From SAR116 cluster bacterium (GTDB taxonomy: Bacteria; Pseudomonadota; Alphaproteobacteria; Puniceispirillales; Puniceispirillaceae): 7,140 nucleotides of DNA. A program made the position numbers and the translations under genes. Each line of letters starts with the position of its first letter. Within the stretch, counting starts at the first letter, position 1. The stretch is taken from the NCBI GenBank assembly GCA_002686685.1, contig NYYG01000078.1, positions 1-7,140 of the forward strand, read 5' to 3'. Below are positions 1 through 6,977 of the stretch, piece after piece. The notes under the pieces are model-generated. The model was not told where the DNA came from, searched no databases, and worked only from the letters and a program-made list of their open reading frames with translations.

Positions 1-699
1 AATACGCGTCAGCGGACCGATTGTCGGCGTTACCCGATGCATGGAATTGCGGCCACGGAACAGGACAAGTGTGCCGGGTGCGATATCCAAATCCGTTGGC
101 GCCATCTGGCCATCCAATACATCGCTAACACCCTGATAATTCATGTCCCCTGCATCGGAGTCGCGCAGATCGCGGACATACTGAAACTGGCCGCCAGCAT
201 GCGGCGCCTGCAATAGCAGGGTGACCGCAAAGGATGAATTATCAAAATGCCACCCAAGCTCCTGCCCCTCATCAGCAAAATGCACATTGATGGAAGATAG
301 CGGGTCAGCATATTCAAATAGCGCATCTTCGCCGACAACTGCTGCCAGAAACCGGCGAAAGTCGGCTGAGTCATAGATCATATGCAGCGCCGATCCTTTA
401 GGCACCTGATCGGTGGTGATGCACCCCTTTGACGATGTGATCTGCCGGTTGAACACATGGGTTGGGGGCAGATCATCGCGCTGCGGTGTGAGGTAGGCAT
501 TATGTGTCGAAGCGGTGAAAAAGGCATTTGGCTTTTCGGCTTCTGCCTCGGCGACGAGGCCCGCAAGCACATCCGGTCGGATAAAGTCCGGAATGGTGAT
601 CACACCGTCCCTGTCCAGCTGATTGCGGCAGCTGGCGATAAATCCATCATCCGTCAGCGGACAGGCTGCCATGTCGATGATTGATGCAAGATCGGTCAC
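1..699 (-). CDS. Iron/2-oxoglutarate-dependent oxygenase, probably an amino-acid hydroxylase type (3' end beyond window)
   Basis: The first 233 codons of a gene that runs off the left edge. The frame is open throughout and shows the full metal and cosubstrate set of the double-stranded beta-helix oxygenases. The HxD pair is His151 and Asp153 in GWHFDNSSFAVTLLLQ, the distal histidine is His221 in SMHRVTP, and Arg232, eleven residues on, fits the 2-oxoglutarate carboxylate anchor. The stretch PHAGGQFQYVRDLRD and the turn APGTLVLFRG are also typical of the fold. The family couples oxidative decarboxylation of 2-oxoglutarate to hydroxylation of a small substrate in the cytoplasm. The pattern recalls the HalD/BesD-like amino-acid oxygenases, but the aspartate is kept where halogenases carry glycine or alanine, so hydroxylation is more likely. 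The GTG start at 699 has GGAG nine bases upstream; an internal ATG at codon 10 has no ribosome-binding site. It follows the GGT-family gene after 50 bases with no terminator, suggesting co-transcription. The fold assignment is firm; the subfamily and substrate are inferred. Confidence 0.82.
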   Translation of the reverse strand, partial: MTDLASIIDMAACPLTDDGFIASCRNQLDRDGVITIPDFIRPDVLAGLVAEAEAEKPNAFFTASTHNAYLTPQRDDLPPTHVFNRQITSSKGCITTDQVPKGSALHMIYDSADFRRFLAAVVGEDALFEYADPLSSINVHFADEGQELGWHFDNSSFAVTLLLQAPHAGGQFQYVRDLRDSDAGDMNYQGVSDVLDGQMAPTDLDIAPGTLVLFRGRNSMHRVTPTIGPLTRI

Positions 700-708
700 G
701 CTGCTGCT

Positions 709-714
709 CTCCAC
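709..714 (-). promoter_or_regulatory. Ribosome-binding site of the oxygenase gene
   Basis: GTGGAG on the minus strand, ending nine bases before the GTG at 699-697. It decides the start of the oxygenase, because the first in-frame ATG (672-670) has no purine-rich sequence before it. Confidence 0.55.
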
Positions 715-749
715 AAAATTAAAGATGGTTCCAGAGCGGGGTTTCCAGC

Positions 750-2339
750 TCAATATCCCAAGGCGCACCCGTCTTTGCGCGGGTCTGATCCGGCTGTCAG
801 CAAGCCGGTTTCCCAGTCAATGGCGATGGCCTGGCTACCCCCGATCGGCCGGCCGGCAGTGCGTATATTATGGCCACGCGCTGCAAGCGCGTCACGGATA
901 TCCGCACCAATGGGTTCCTCCAGCTCGACAACATCCTCAAACGGGTCCGGGAAGAATCGTGGCGTATCCATTGCCATCTGTACATCCATATCAAAATCAA
1001 AATGGCGCGTCAGGAATTGCATATGTCCAAAGGCCTGATACTCACCACCCATGACACCAAATGACATGGTGGTGCGGCCATTCTTTGTGACCATACCCGG
1101 GATGATGGTGTGCAAGGGACGCTTGCCGGGGGCAATGCCGTTTGGATGATCAGGATCAACCACAAAGCCCATCCCGCGGTTATGCAGCATGACACCGCTT
1201 TCGGGTGCCATGATCCCCGAACCGAAGCCTTCATAAAGCGTATTGATCAGGCTGCAGGCATTGCGGTCACGGTCAACAACGGTGATATAGACGGTGCTGG
1301 CATGACGCGGCAGGGTGCTGGCAGGCAGGGGATCAATGCGTTTGTCCGGCATGATCTGGCTACGCAGCAAATCGGCATAGGCCGTGCCCAGCATTTCGGA
1401 TATCGGTACATCACTGAAAGTCGGGTCGGCAAGCACCGCCCCCCGGTCACGATAGGCCAGCCGTCCGGCCTCAATCTCGTGATGAATGCGGTCAGCGGTA
1501 ATCGGGTGATCACCGAATTTGTCGATACCGCCCATGATGTTGAGCAGCATAAGCGCAATCACGCCCTGGCCGTTTGGCGGACATTCCCAGACCTGATGGT
1601 CACGAAACGTCCCGTTGATTGGCGTGACATAATCACCAATCGCGCGGTCAAAGTCATCCTGCGTATGGGTGCCGCCCAGCCCTTGCAGCTTGCCCAGAAT
1701 GTCATCCGCAACCGCGCCTTTGTAAAACCCGTCACGGCCTTTCTCGCCAATTCTGCGAAGGGTGGCGGCAAGCTGTGGCTGACTGTGCCGTGCGCCCAGA
1801 GGTACCGGCTCGCCATTATGCGCAAAGACGGCGCGTGCGTCCTCATCCAGCGCCCACAGGCTGGCGGCAAAATCCGTCGAAACACGTTGGGTCACGGGGT
1901 ATCCGTGTTCGGCATAGGCAATGGCAGGTGCCAGGATCTGCGCTAATTCCATACTGCCATGATCGCGATTCAGCTGTACCCAGGCGTCAACTGCGCCGGG
2001 CACAGTTACCGAATGCGGTGTCTGGCGTTCGATCTTCGAGATACCCTGTTCCAGAAGCCATTCCGAACTGAGGCCGGACGGCGCACGGCCTGACCCGTTG
2101 AAGGCCACAATGCTGTCACCGCCGCTTGGCGAATAGAGGGCAAAACAATCACCGCCGACACCGGTGGAAGCCGGTTCGACCACCGCCTGAACAGCGCAGG
2201 CAGCTATGGCCGCATCAAGGGCATTGCCGCCTTGTTGAAGGATATTGAGCGCAGCCTGTGTTGACAGCGGATGAGAGGTGCTGGCTATGCCATTTGGCGC
2301 GGCCACCGGCGAACGGCCGGGATATTGAAGATTACGCAT
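750..2339 (-). CDS. Gamma-glutamyltransferase-family Ntn hydrolase, YwrD/acylase-like branch
   Basis: A 529-residue protein of the gamma-glutamyltranspeptidase family, made as a proenzyme that cleaves itself before a threonine that becomes the nucleophile. The N-terminal part has ASTSHPLSTQAALNILQQGG and NALDAAIAA near 19-47, GVGGDCF near 60-66 and FNGSGRAP at 80-87; Arg85 is the likely counterpart of the substrate-binding arginine. The processing site is ASTVYITVVDRDRNA with Thr349 as the nucleophile, followed by FGSGIMAPESG, GKRPLHTIIP (405-414) and MGGEYQ with the oxyanion-type glycine pair 431-432. No signal peptide or membrane segment is seen, so it is probably cytoplasmic, unlike secreted classical GGT. 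Several gamma-glutamyl-contact residues of E. coli GGT are replaced, so an amidase or acylase acting on another substrate is as likely as glutathione breakdown. The ATG at 2339 is in frame with family homology but has only a weak GGA nine bases upstream. It lies 124 bases after gcvP and 50 before the oxygenase gene. The family is certain; the substrate is unknown. Confidence 0.9.
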   Translation of the reverse strand: MRNLQYPGRSPVAAPNGIASTSHPLSTQAALNILQQGGNALDAAIAACAVQAVVEPASTGVGGDCFALYSPSGGDSIVAFNGSGRAPSGLSSEWLLEQGISKIERQTPHSVTVPGAVDAWVQLNRDHGSMELAQILAPAIAYAEHGYPVTQRVSTDFAASLWALDEDARAVFAHNGEPVPLGARHSQPQLAATLRRIGEKGRDGFYKGAVADDILGKLQGLGGTHTQDDFDRAIGDYVTPINGTFRDHQVWECPPNGQGVIALMLLNIMGGIDKFGDHPITADRIHHEIEAGRLAYRDRGAVLADPTFSDVPISEMLGTAYADLLRSQIMPDKRIDPLPASTLPRHASTVYITVVDRDRNACSLINTLYEGFGSGIMAPESGVMLHNRGMGFVVDPDHPNGIAPGKRPLHTIIPGMVTKNGRTTMSFGVMGGEYQAFGHMQFLTRHFDFDMDVQMAMDTPRFFPDPFEDVVELEEPIGADIRDALAARGHNIRTAGRPIGGSQAIAIDWETGLLTAGSDPRKDGCALGY

Positions 2340-2389
2340 GCTGAAATCCGTCTAAATGGTTCCAGACATTAGCGCTTTGCACAATGCAC

Positions 2390-2425
2390 AGCAAGATGAC
2401 GCGGCATTCTGCCTCGTCATCTGCT
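2390..2425 (-). terminator. Long stem-loop after gcvP, possible terminator or processing hairpin
   Basis: An imperfect inverted repeat whose outer arm is AGCA plus GATGACG (one bulged base). A single mismatch separates it from an inner GGC/GCC stem closing a five-base loop. On the minus strand it starts 39 bases past the gcvP stop. No U-run follows (the next bases are tgtgcattgtgc), so it is not a textbook intrinsic terminator. It could stabilise the gcv mRNA end, assist Rho-dependent termination or reduce read-through. A weak promoter-like pair for the next gene, TTGCTG (2394-2389) and TAATGT (2371-2366) 17 bases apart, overlaps its distal foot but has few consensus matches. Confidence 0.4.
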
Positions 2426-2429
2426 GCAT

Positions 2430-2448
2430 TGCAGGTGCTCCTCCTGCA
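2430..2448 (-). repeat. Small stem-loop just after the gcvP stop codon
   Basis: A perfect six-base inverted repeat (TGCAGG/CCTGCA) with a seven-base loop, 15 bases past the gcvP stop and only four bases before the larger hairpin. The two stack as a double-hairpin 3' structure on the gcvTHP transcript. Confidence 0.45.
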
Positions 2449-2463
2449 GCTTTGGTGCGCTGC

Positions 2464-5313
2464 CTATTCGGCGGCGGCCTCCCATTCCTCGACCGACGGG
2501 CATGAACAGATCAGATTGCGATCGCCAAAGGCATTGTCCACCCGACCGACAGGTGGCCAGTATTTATTCGCCTGACTGTTCCCCCGGGGGTTGGCTGCAA
2601 GCTGCCGTGAATAGGGATGTGTCCAGTCATCACCAAGCAGGGATTCTGCCGTATGGGGCGCGTTGACAAGCGGATTGTCATCTGCCGGCCATTGGCCTGA
2701 TTTGACATTTTCAATCTCATCCGCAATCGACAGCATCGCATCACAGAAGCGGTCAATTTCAGCAAGTGATTCTGATTCGGTTGGTTCGATCATCAATGTG
2801 CCGGCCACCGGGAAGGACATGGTTGGCGCATGAAAGCCAAAATCAATCAGCCTTTTTGCAATATCCTCATTGGTAATCCCGCAGGCATCCTGAATGCCAC
2901 GAATATCGATGATGCATTCATGCGCGACGCGGCCCTTGCTGCCGGTATAGACCACCGGAAAGCTGTTCCCCAGTCGCGTTGCCATATAGTTGGCCGACAG
3001 GATCGCGATCGAGGTGGCATCCTTCAGCCCCTGGCTGCCCATCATCCGGATATAGGCATAGGTGATCGGCAGAATACTTGCTGATCCAAAGGGGGCAGCG
3101 CTGACGGCACTTTCACCGGTGAGCGGTGATCCCGGAAGGAATGGCGCCAGATGCGCTGCCACACCGATCGGACCAACACCCGGACCGCCGCCGCCATGCG
3201 GGATGCAGAAAGTCTTGTGGAGATTGAGGTGGCTCACATCAGCACCGAACTGGGGCGGGGCACAATGTCCGACAAGGGCATTCAGATTGGCCCCGTCGAC
3301 ATAGACCTGCCCGCCAGCGGCGTGGACAATATCACAGACCTCAACGATGGATTCCTCGAACACGCCGTGTGTCGACGGATAGGTCACCATGATGGCAGCC
3401 AGCGACTCGCGATGTGTTTCGGCTTTGGCCCTGAGATCATCCAGATCGACATTGCCATCCTCGTCGCATTTGACGACCACAACCTTCATACCGGCCATCG
3501 CTGCCGATGCCGGGTTGGTGCCATGTGCCGACTGTGGAATGAGACAGATATTGCGATGCGCCTCCCCACGCGAATCGTGATAGCGGGCAATGGCCAGCAG
3601 ACCCGCAAATTCACCCTGCGATCCGGCATTTGGCTGTACTGAAACCGCGGCATAGCCGGTACAGGTGGCCAACATCGTTTCGAGGCGCGTGATCATTTCT
3701 GCATAGCCGGCAGCCTGATCCTCTGGCGCATAGGGGTGGATATTTGCAAAGCCGGGCCAAGTGACCGGGATCATCTCGGCAGCGGCATTCAGTTTCATCG
3801 TGCAGGACCCCAGCGGGATCATGCACCGGTCAAGCGCCAGATCACGATCGGCGAGTGCCCGCATATAGCGCATCATCTCGGTCTCGGTGCGATATCTGTG
3901 GAAGACCGGCTGCTGCAGGAATTCACCCTTACGCGACAGTGCGGCGGGAAGGGATAGGTTGCTGTCAACAGCTGCGCCGGCACCAAGGGCCAAAAGCAGC
4001 CTGTCCAGCATTTCAGCAGTGGTTGTCTCATCAAAGCTGGCAGCGACTGCATTATCCATGCGTCGCAGGTTGATGCCTTCCGCCAATGCGGCTGCCATAA
4101 GATCATCCGCATCATCCGGTGCTTCGATGGTTACCGTGTCAAAGAAATGCTGATGCCTGACGCGGCGGCCTGCGGCTGTCATCGCAGCGGCAAAACGGCC
4201 GGCCATATCATGGGCATGGCGGGCAATGCTGCGCAGTCCTTCGGGCCCGTGCCAGATGGCATAGAACCCGGCCATCACTGCCAGCAACACCTGCGCGGTA
4301 CAGATATTCGAGGTCGCTTTTTCCCGACGGATATGCTGTTCCCGTGTCTGCAGCGCCAGCCGATAGGCCATCTGTCCGTTGCTGTCCTGACTGACACCAA
4401 CAAGACGGCCCGGAATGGCACGCTGGTGTTTTGCCAGCGTTGCAAAGAAAGCCGCATGCGGACCACCATAACCCATTGGCACCCCAAAGCGCTGTGCCGA
4501 GCCAAGCACGATGTCAGCTCCCAATGTGCCGGGGGCTTCCAGCATCGTCAGGGCCAGCAGGTCACTGGCCACGATGGCCATGCCGCCGGCGGTATGCACA
4601 GCCTCAATAGCCGGCTGGATGTCACGTACAGCGCCACTGCTGCCCGGATAGCTGATCAGCACACCAAACACACCGTCCTGATAGGGGGCAGCAGGGTCCT
4701 TTACATCAAGGGTGATGCCAAGTGGCCGGGCGCGGGTGCGCAGAATTGAAAGGGTTTGCGGATGCGTATCTGGATCAACACGGAAGATGTCTGCCTCGCC
4801 GCGATGTGCCCTGAATGCCATCGCCATGCCTTCAGCCGCCGCTGTCGCCTCGTCAAGCAGCGATCCGTTGGCAATATCCATCCCGGTGAGTTCCGCCACC
4901 ATCGTCTGATAATTGAGAATGGCTTCAAGGCGGCCTTGCGAGATTTCCGGCTGATAGGGGGTGTAGGCCGTGTACCAGCCCGGATTTTCAAGCACATTTC
5001 GCAGGATGACCGGCGGCGTATGGCAGCCATAATATCCCATGCCAATCAGTGACTGGTTGATCGTGTTCTTGGCCGCCAGCGCACCAAGCTCGTCAAGGAT
5101 TTCCGATTCGGACAGGGGCGCGCCAACATCCATCTTGTCGCTGCGCAGGATGGATGGCGGGATTACCTCGCCGAGCAACGCCTCAACGCTGGGCAGATCA
5201 AGCGTTGTCAGCATTGTCGCAATGTCAGAATCGTTCAATCCGATATGGCGCGTCACAAATCCGGCCTGTGGCGTGACCATTGTCATTCCAGATGATGTTT
5301 CAAGCGGTGACAT
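2464..5313 (-). CDS. gcvP: Glycine dehydrogenase (aminomethyl-transferring), glycine cleavage P-protein
   Basis: The 949-residue pyridoxal-phosphate enzyme that decarboxylates glycine and loads the remaining aminomethyl group onto the lipoyl arm of H-protein. Length matches the usual single-chain P-protein (about 950), not the split PA/PB form. The N-terminal half carries [10 protein letters not shown] (91-100) and the signature [14 protein letters not shown] (117-130). The C-terminal half carries the cofactor site [16 protein letters not shown], with Lys700 (codon 3216-3214) as the predicted Schiff-base lysine and the glycine-rich loop directly after. The C terminus has [16 protein letters not shown] and [10 protein letters not shown], both typical. 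The frame is open further upstream to 5397, but the ATG at 5313 has AAAGGAG eight bases away and the family N terminus begins shortly after, so it is preferred. It lies 99 bases after gcvH in the same operon. No frameshift or missing key residue is seen. Confidence 0.98.
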   Translation of the reverse strand: MSPLETSSGMTMVTPQAGFVTRHIGLNDSDIATMLTTLDLPSVEALLGEVIPPSILRSDKMDVGAPLSESEILDELGALAAKNTINQSLIGMGYYGCHTPPVILRNVLENPGWYTAYTPYQPEISQGRLEAILNYQTMVAELTGMDIANGSLLDEATAAAEGMAMAFRAHRGEADIFRVDPDTHPQTLSILRTRARPLGITLDVKDPAAPYQDGVFGVLISYPGSSGAVRDIQPAIEAVHTAGGMAIVASDLLALTMLEAPGTLGADIVLGSAQRFGVPMGYGGPHAAFFATLAKHQRAIPGRLVGVSQDSNGQMAYRLALQTREQHIRREKATSNICTAQVLLAVMAGFYAIWHGPEGLRSIARHAHDMAGRFAAAMTAAGRRVRHQHFFDTVTIEAPDDADDLMAAALAEGINLRRMDNAVAASFDETTTAEMLDRLLLALGAGAAVDSNLSLPAALSRKGEFLQQPVFHRYRTETEMMRYMRALADRDLALDRCMIPLGSCTMKLNAAAEMIPVTWPGFANIHPYAPEDQAAGYAEMITRLETMLATCTGYAAVSVQPNAGSQGEFAGLLAIARYHDSRGEAHRNICLIPQSAHGTNPASAAMAGMKVVVVKCDEDGNVDLDDLRAKAETHRESLAAIMVTYPSTHGVFEESIVEVCDIVHAAGGQVYVDGANLNALVGHCAPPQFGADVSHLNLHKTFCIPHGGGGPGVGPIGVAAHLAPFLPGSPLTGESAVSAAPFGSASILPITYAYIRMMGSQGLKDATSIAILSANYMATRLGNSFPVVYTGSKGRVAHECIIDIRGIQDACGITNEDIAKRLIDFGFHAPTMSFPVAGTLMIEPTESESLAEIDRFCDAMLSIADEIENVKSGQWPADDNPLVNAPHTAESLLGDDWTHPYSRQLAANPRGNSQANKYWPPVGRVDNAFGDRNLICSCPSVEEWEAAAE

Positions 5314-5321
5314 TCCCTTTT

Positions 5322-5328
5322 CTCCTTT
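5322..5328 (-). promoter_or_regulatory. Ribosome-binding site of gcvP
   Basis: AAAGGAG on the minus strand, eight bases before the ATG at 5313. It fixes the gcvP start and rules out the 28-codon in-frame extension. The same heptamer precedes gcvH. Confidence 0.8.
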
Positions 5329-5336
5329 ACTTGTCT

Positions 5337-5354
5337 GGCCGGGTCGGGCCGGCC
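5337..5354 (-). repeat. GC-rich hairpin in the gcvH-gcvP spacer
   Basis: A perfect six-base inverted repeat, GGCCGG/CCGGCC, around a six-base loop. It sits eight bases upstream of the gcvP ribosome-binding site and is all G and C in the stem, so it should be stable in the mRNA. A 12-base perfect palindrome, gccttgcaaggc, lies just upstream in the transcript at 5364-5375. There is no U-run. A role in tuning H-protein versus P-protein output, or in RNA processing, is possible but unproven. Confidence 0.45.
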
Positions 5355-5412
5355 TCATATGGCGCCTTGCAAGGCCAGAAACGGGGGCTGGCAGCAAGGT
5401 CGGCAGTTTGGC

Positions 5413-5775
5413 TCAGGCGATCATCGCCTTGTAGGCGTCTTCATCCATCAGTTCGTCCAGTTCATTGCTGTCATCGCCCTTGATCTTGAACAGCCAGGAT
5501 TCGGTGGCCCGGTCAGGCGTGATCGATGACAGGTCATCCAGCATCGCTTCATTGACCTCGACGATCTCGCCGCCGGCCGGGCTGTAGATATCCGATGCGG
5601 CCTTGACCGATTCGAAAACGGCAACCGCATCGCCCTTGGCAACCGTGCTGCCGGCCTCGGGAAGTTCGACAAAAACAATATCGCCGAGCTGTTCGATGGC
5701 ATGCGGGGAAATGCCAACTGTGCCGGTGTCGCCATTCAGATCGATCCATTCATGGTCTTCGGTGTAACGCATCAT
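5413..5775 (-). CDS. gcvH: Glycine cleavage system H-protein (lipoyl carrier)
   Basis: A 120-residue lipoyl-domain protein that carries the aminomethyl intermediate from P-protein to T-protein and the dihydrolipoyl group to L-protein. The N terminus MRYTEDHEWI, then GTVGISPHAIEQLGDIVFVELP, and the lipoylation motif FESVKAASDIYSP are all diagnostic; Lys58 is the predicted lipoylated residue. The conserved SPAGGEIVEVNEAM follows. Length is close to the family norm, and the acidic C terminus with SWLFKIK is typical. Two ATG codons are adjacent (5775-5773 and 5772-5770). The first has AAAGGAG nine bases upstream and is chosen, although the second would give the more usual family start. An in-frame TTG at 5829 overlaps the gcvT stop but lacks support. 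The gene lies 50 bases after gcvT in the gcvTHP operon. Confidence 0.97.
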   Translation of the reverse strand: MMRYTEDHEWIDLNGDTGTVGISPHAIEQLGDIVFVELPEAGSTVAKGDAVAVFESVKAASDIYSPAGGEIVEVNEAMLDDLSSITPDRATESWLFKIKGDDSNELDELMDEDAYKAMIA

Positions 5776-5784
5776 ATTCAGGGT

Positions 5785-5791
5785 CTCCTTT
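5785..5791 (-). promoter_or_regulatory. Ribosome-binding site of gcvH
   Basis: AAAGGAG on the minus strand, nine bases before the first of two adjacent ATG codons (12 before the second). It excludes the upstream in-frame TTG that overlaps the gcvT stop. Confidence 0.75.
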
Positions 5792-5825
5792 GCATCTTCC
5801 TGTTCGTTTGTTTGCCTCAGCTGTT

Positions 5826-6920
5826 TCAACTGCGCACATAACGATGTGGCACAAGCGGCAGCGCCGCTGTCATGACCGGGGTTTCGCGACCACGCGACAC
5901 CGCCGTCAGTTCTGTGCCCGGTACGGCGAGCGCGGCATCGACGAAGCCAAGCGCGGCCGGCGCATCCAGCGTCGGCGCAAAGCCACCCGAGGTTACTTTG
6001 CCGATAATGGTGCCTTCATGTGTCAGTTCTGCCCCGTCACGGACAGGCCGGCCGCCTTGTGGCAGCAGGCCGGTCAAAAGGCGCGATGCGCCGTCAGTCC
6101 AGTCGGTCATGATCGGGCCGGCTCCCGGGAAATCAGAGGCTTCACGGCGTCGCTTTGACAGGGCAAAGCGCAGCCCGGCAGCCACCGGGTTGATCGTTTC
6201 GTCGAGTTCATGACCCCAGAGGGGAAGACCTGCTTCCATACGCAGCGTGTCTCGCGCGCCAAGGCCGGCAAGGGTTACGTCAGCATCATCAGCCAACAAG
6301 GCGGCCAGTTTGCTGGCATGTTCGGCCGGCACCGAGATTTCAAAGCCGTCCTCGCCCGTATAGCCGGATCGGGTCACGGTACAGGCGATACCGGCGATCG
6401 AAATATCCCTGATCTGCATGAAGACAAATCCGTCGAGATCGGCACCAAGGCGCTGCAACACCGCCGCCGCGGATGGCCCCTGCAGCGCGAGCAACGCCAG
6501 ATCGGTGCGCACCTCCATCGTCACCGATTCGTCAAGGCTGGCACGCAACAGACCAATATCATGATCAGCGCGGCCGGCATTCACCACAAGCTGCAGCTGG
6601 TTGCCATGCCGGGCGATCATCAGGTCATCAAGAACGCCGCCCTGGTCATTCAAAAACAGCGAATAACGGACCCGGCCGTCAGCGATAGCGTCAATATCAG
6701 TTGGTGTCAGCCGTTCCAGCATTGCGCCGGCACCTGGTCCCGAGAGGCTGACCTGGGCCATGTGCGAGACGTCAAACAATCCGGCCGCCGCACGGGTGGC
6801 AAGATGTTCAGCCTTAATGCCGTCGGCATATTGGACGGGCATGTCCCAGCCGGCAAACGGCACCATGCGGGCACCATGCGCGAGGTGGAAGTCATATAGG
6901 GGTGTTCGGCGGGGCTCCAC
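5826..6920 (-). CDS. gcvT: Aminomethyltransferase, glycine cleavage T-protein
   Basis: A 364-residue folate enzyme that takes the methylene group from aminomethyl-lipoyl H-protein to tetrahydrofolate, giving 5,10-methylene-tetrahydrofolate and ammonia. It begins RTPLYDFHLAHGARMVPFAGWDMPVQY, split here as the opening RTPLYDFH and the folate-domain PFAGWDMPVQY (21-31). These are followed by GLFDVSHM (47-54), GGVLDDLM (94-101, which includes the conserved catalytic aspartate), LALQGPSA, and TRSGYTGEDGFEIS. Near the C terminus it has KVTSGGFAPTL, the usual C-terminal barrel motif. Length matches bacterial GcvT. The start is GTG at 6920 with AGGAG seven bases upstream; the nearby ATG at 6925 is out of frame and opens a shadow frame. 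It is the first gene of the operon and sits directly under the glycine riboswitch, so its translation or transcription should respond to glycine. Confidence 0.97.
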   Translation of the reverse strand: MEPRRTPLYDFHLAHGARMVPFAGWDMPVQYADGIKAEHLATRAAAGLFDVSHMAQVSLSGPGAGAMLERLTPTDIDAIADGRVRYSLFLNDQGGVLDDLMIARHGNQLQLVVNAGRADHDIGLLRASLDESVTMEVRTDLALLALQGPSAAAVLQRLGADLDGFVFMQIRDISIAGIACTVTRSGYTGEDGFEISVPAEHASKLAALLADDADVTLAGLGARDTLRMEAGLPLWGHELDETINPVAAGLRFALSKRRREASDFPGAGPIMTDWTDGASRLLTGLLPQGGRPVRDGAELTHEGTIIGKVTSGGFAPTLDAPAALGFVDAALAVPGTELTAVSRGRETPVMTAALPLVPHRYVRS

Positions 6921-6927
6921 GTCATCG

Positions 6928-6932
6928 CTCCT
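6928..6932 (-). promoter_or_regulatory. Ribosome-binding site of gcvT
   Basis: AGGAG on the minus strand, seven bases before the GTG start. It decides for the GTG over the out-of-frame ATG that lies between them. It is also the likely output site if the riboswitch acts on translation. Confidence 0.75.
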
Positions 6933-6950
6933 GTTTCAGCAACACAAGTA

Positions 6951-6973
6951 CATGCCCGGCTATGCCGGTCATG
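6951..6973 (-). promoter_or_regulatory. Hairpin between glycine aptamer II and the gcvT ribosome-binding site
   Basis: An inverted repeat on the minus strand: CATG, one mismatch, CCGGC, a three-base loop (ata), GCCGG, CATG. It begins four bases after the closing stem of aptamer II and ends 18 bases before AGGAG. The following bases (tacttgtgttg) are U-rich but interrupted, so it is not a clear intrinsic terminator. It is best described as part of the riboswitch expression platform or a spacer hairpin. Confidence 0.5.
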
Positions 6974-6977
6974 CCCT

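Noticed and set aside
457..1054. Two overlapping plus-strand open frames (457-684 and 623-1054)
   Set aside because: They lie antisense to the oxygenase and the GGT-family gene, whose active-site motifs are clear on the minus strand.
1110..1946. A 278-codon open frame on the plus strand, antisense to the GGT-family gene
   Set aside because: The opposite strand encodes a clear family member with motifs across the same span. The plus-strand translation has no recognisable domain and no good ribosome-binding site, and long antisense frames are expected in GC-rich coding DNA.
4147..4749. A 200-codon plus-strand open frame inside gcvP
   Set aside because: It is antisense to conserved P-protein sequence; its translation is low-complexity and unlike any known family.
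5314..5397. A 28-codon N-terminal extension of gcvP
   Set aside because: It covers the spacer hairpin and ribosome-binding site and has no family similarity; the ATG at 5313 is well supported.
5776..5829. N-terminal extension of gcvH from a TTG overlapping the gcvT stop
   Set aside because: The extra 18 residues are not part of the H-protein family, and AAAGGAG lies inside the extension at the right distance from the ATG pair.
6210..6899. A 229-codon plus-strand open frame inside gcvT
   Set aside because: It is fully antisense to T-protein motifs and has no independent support.
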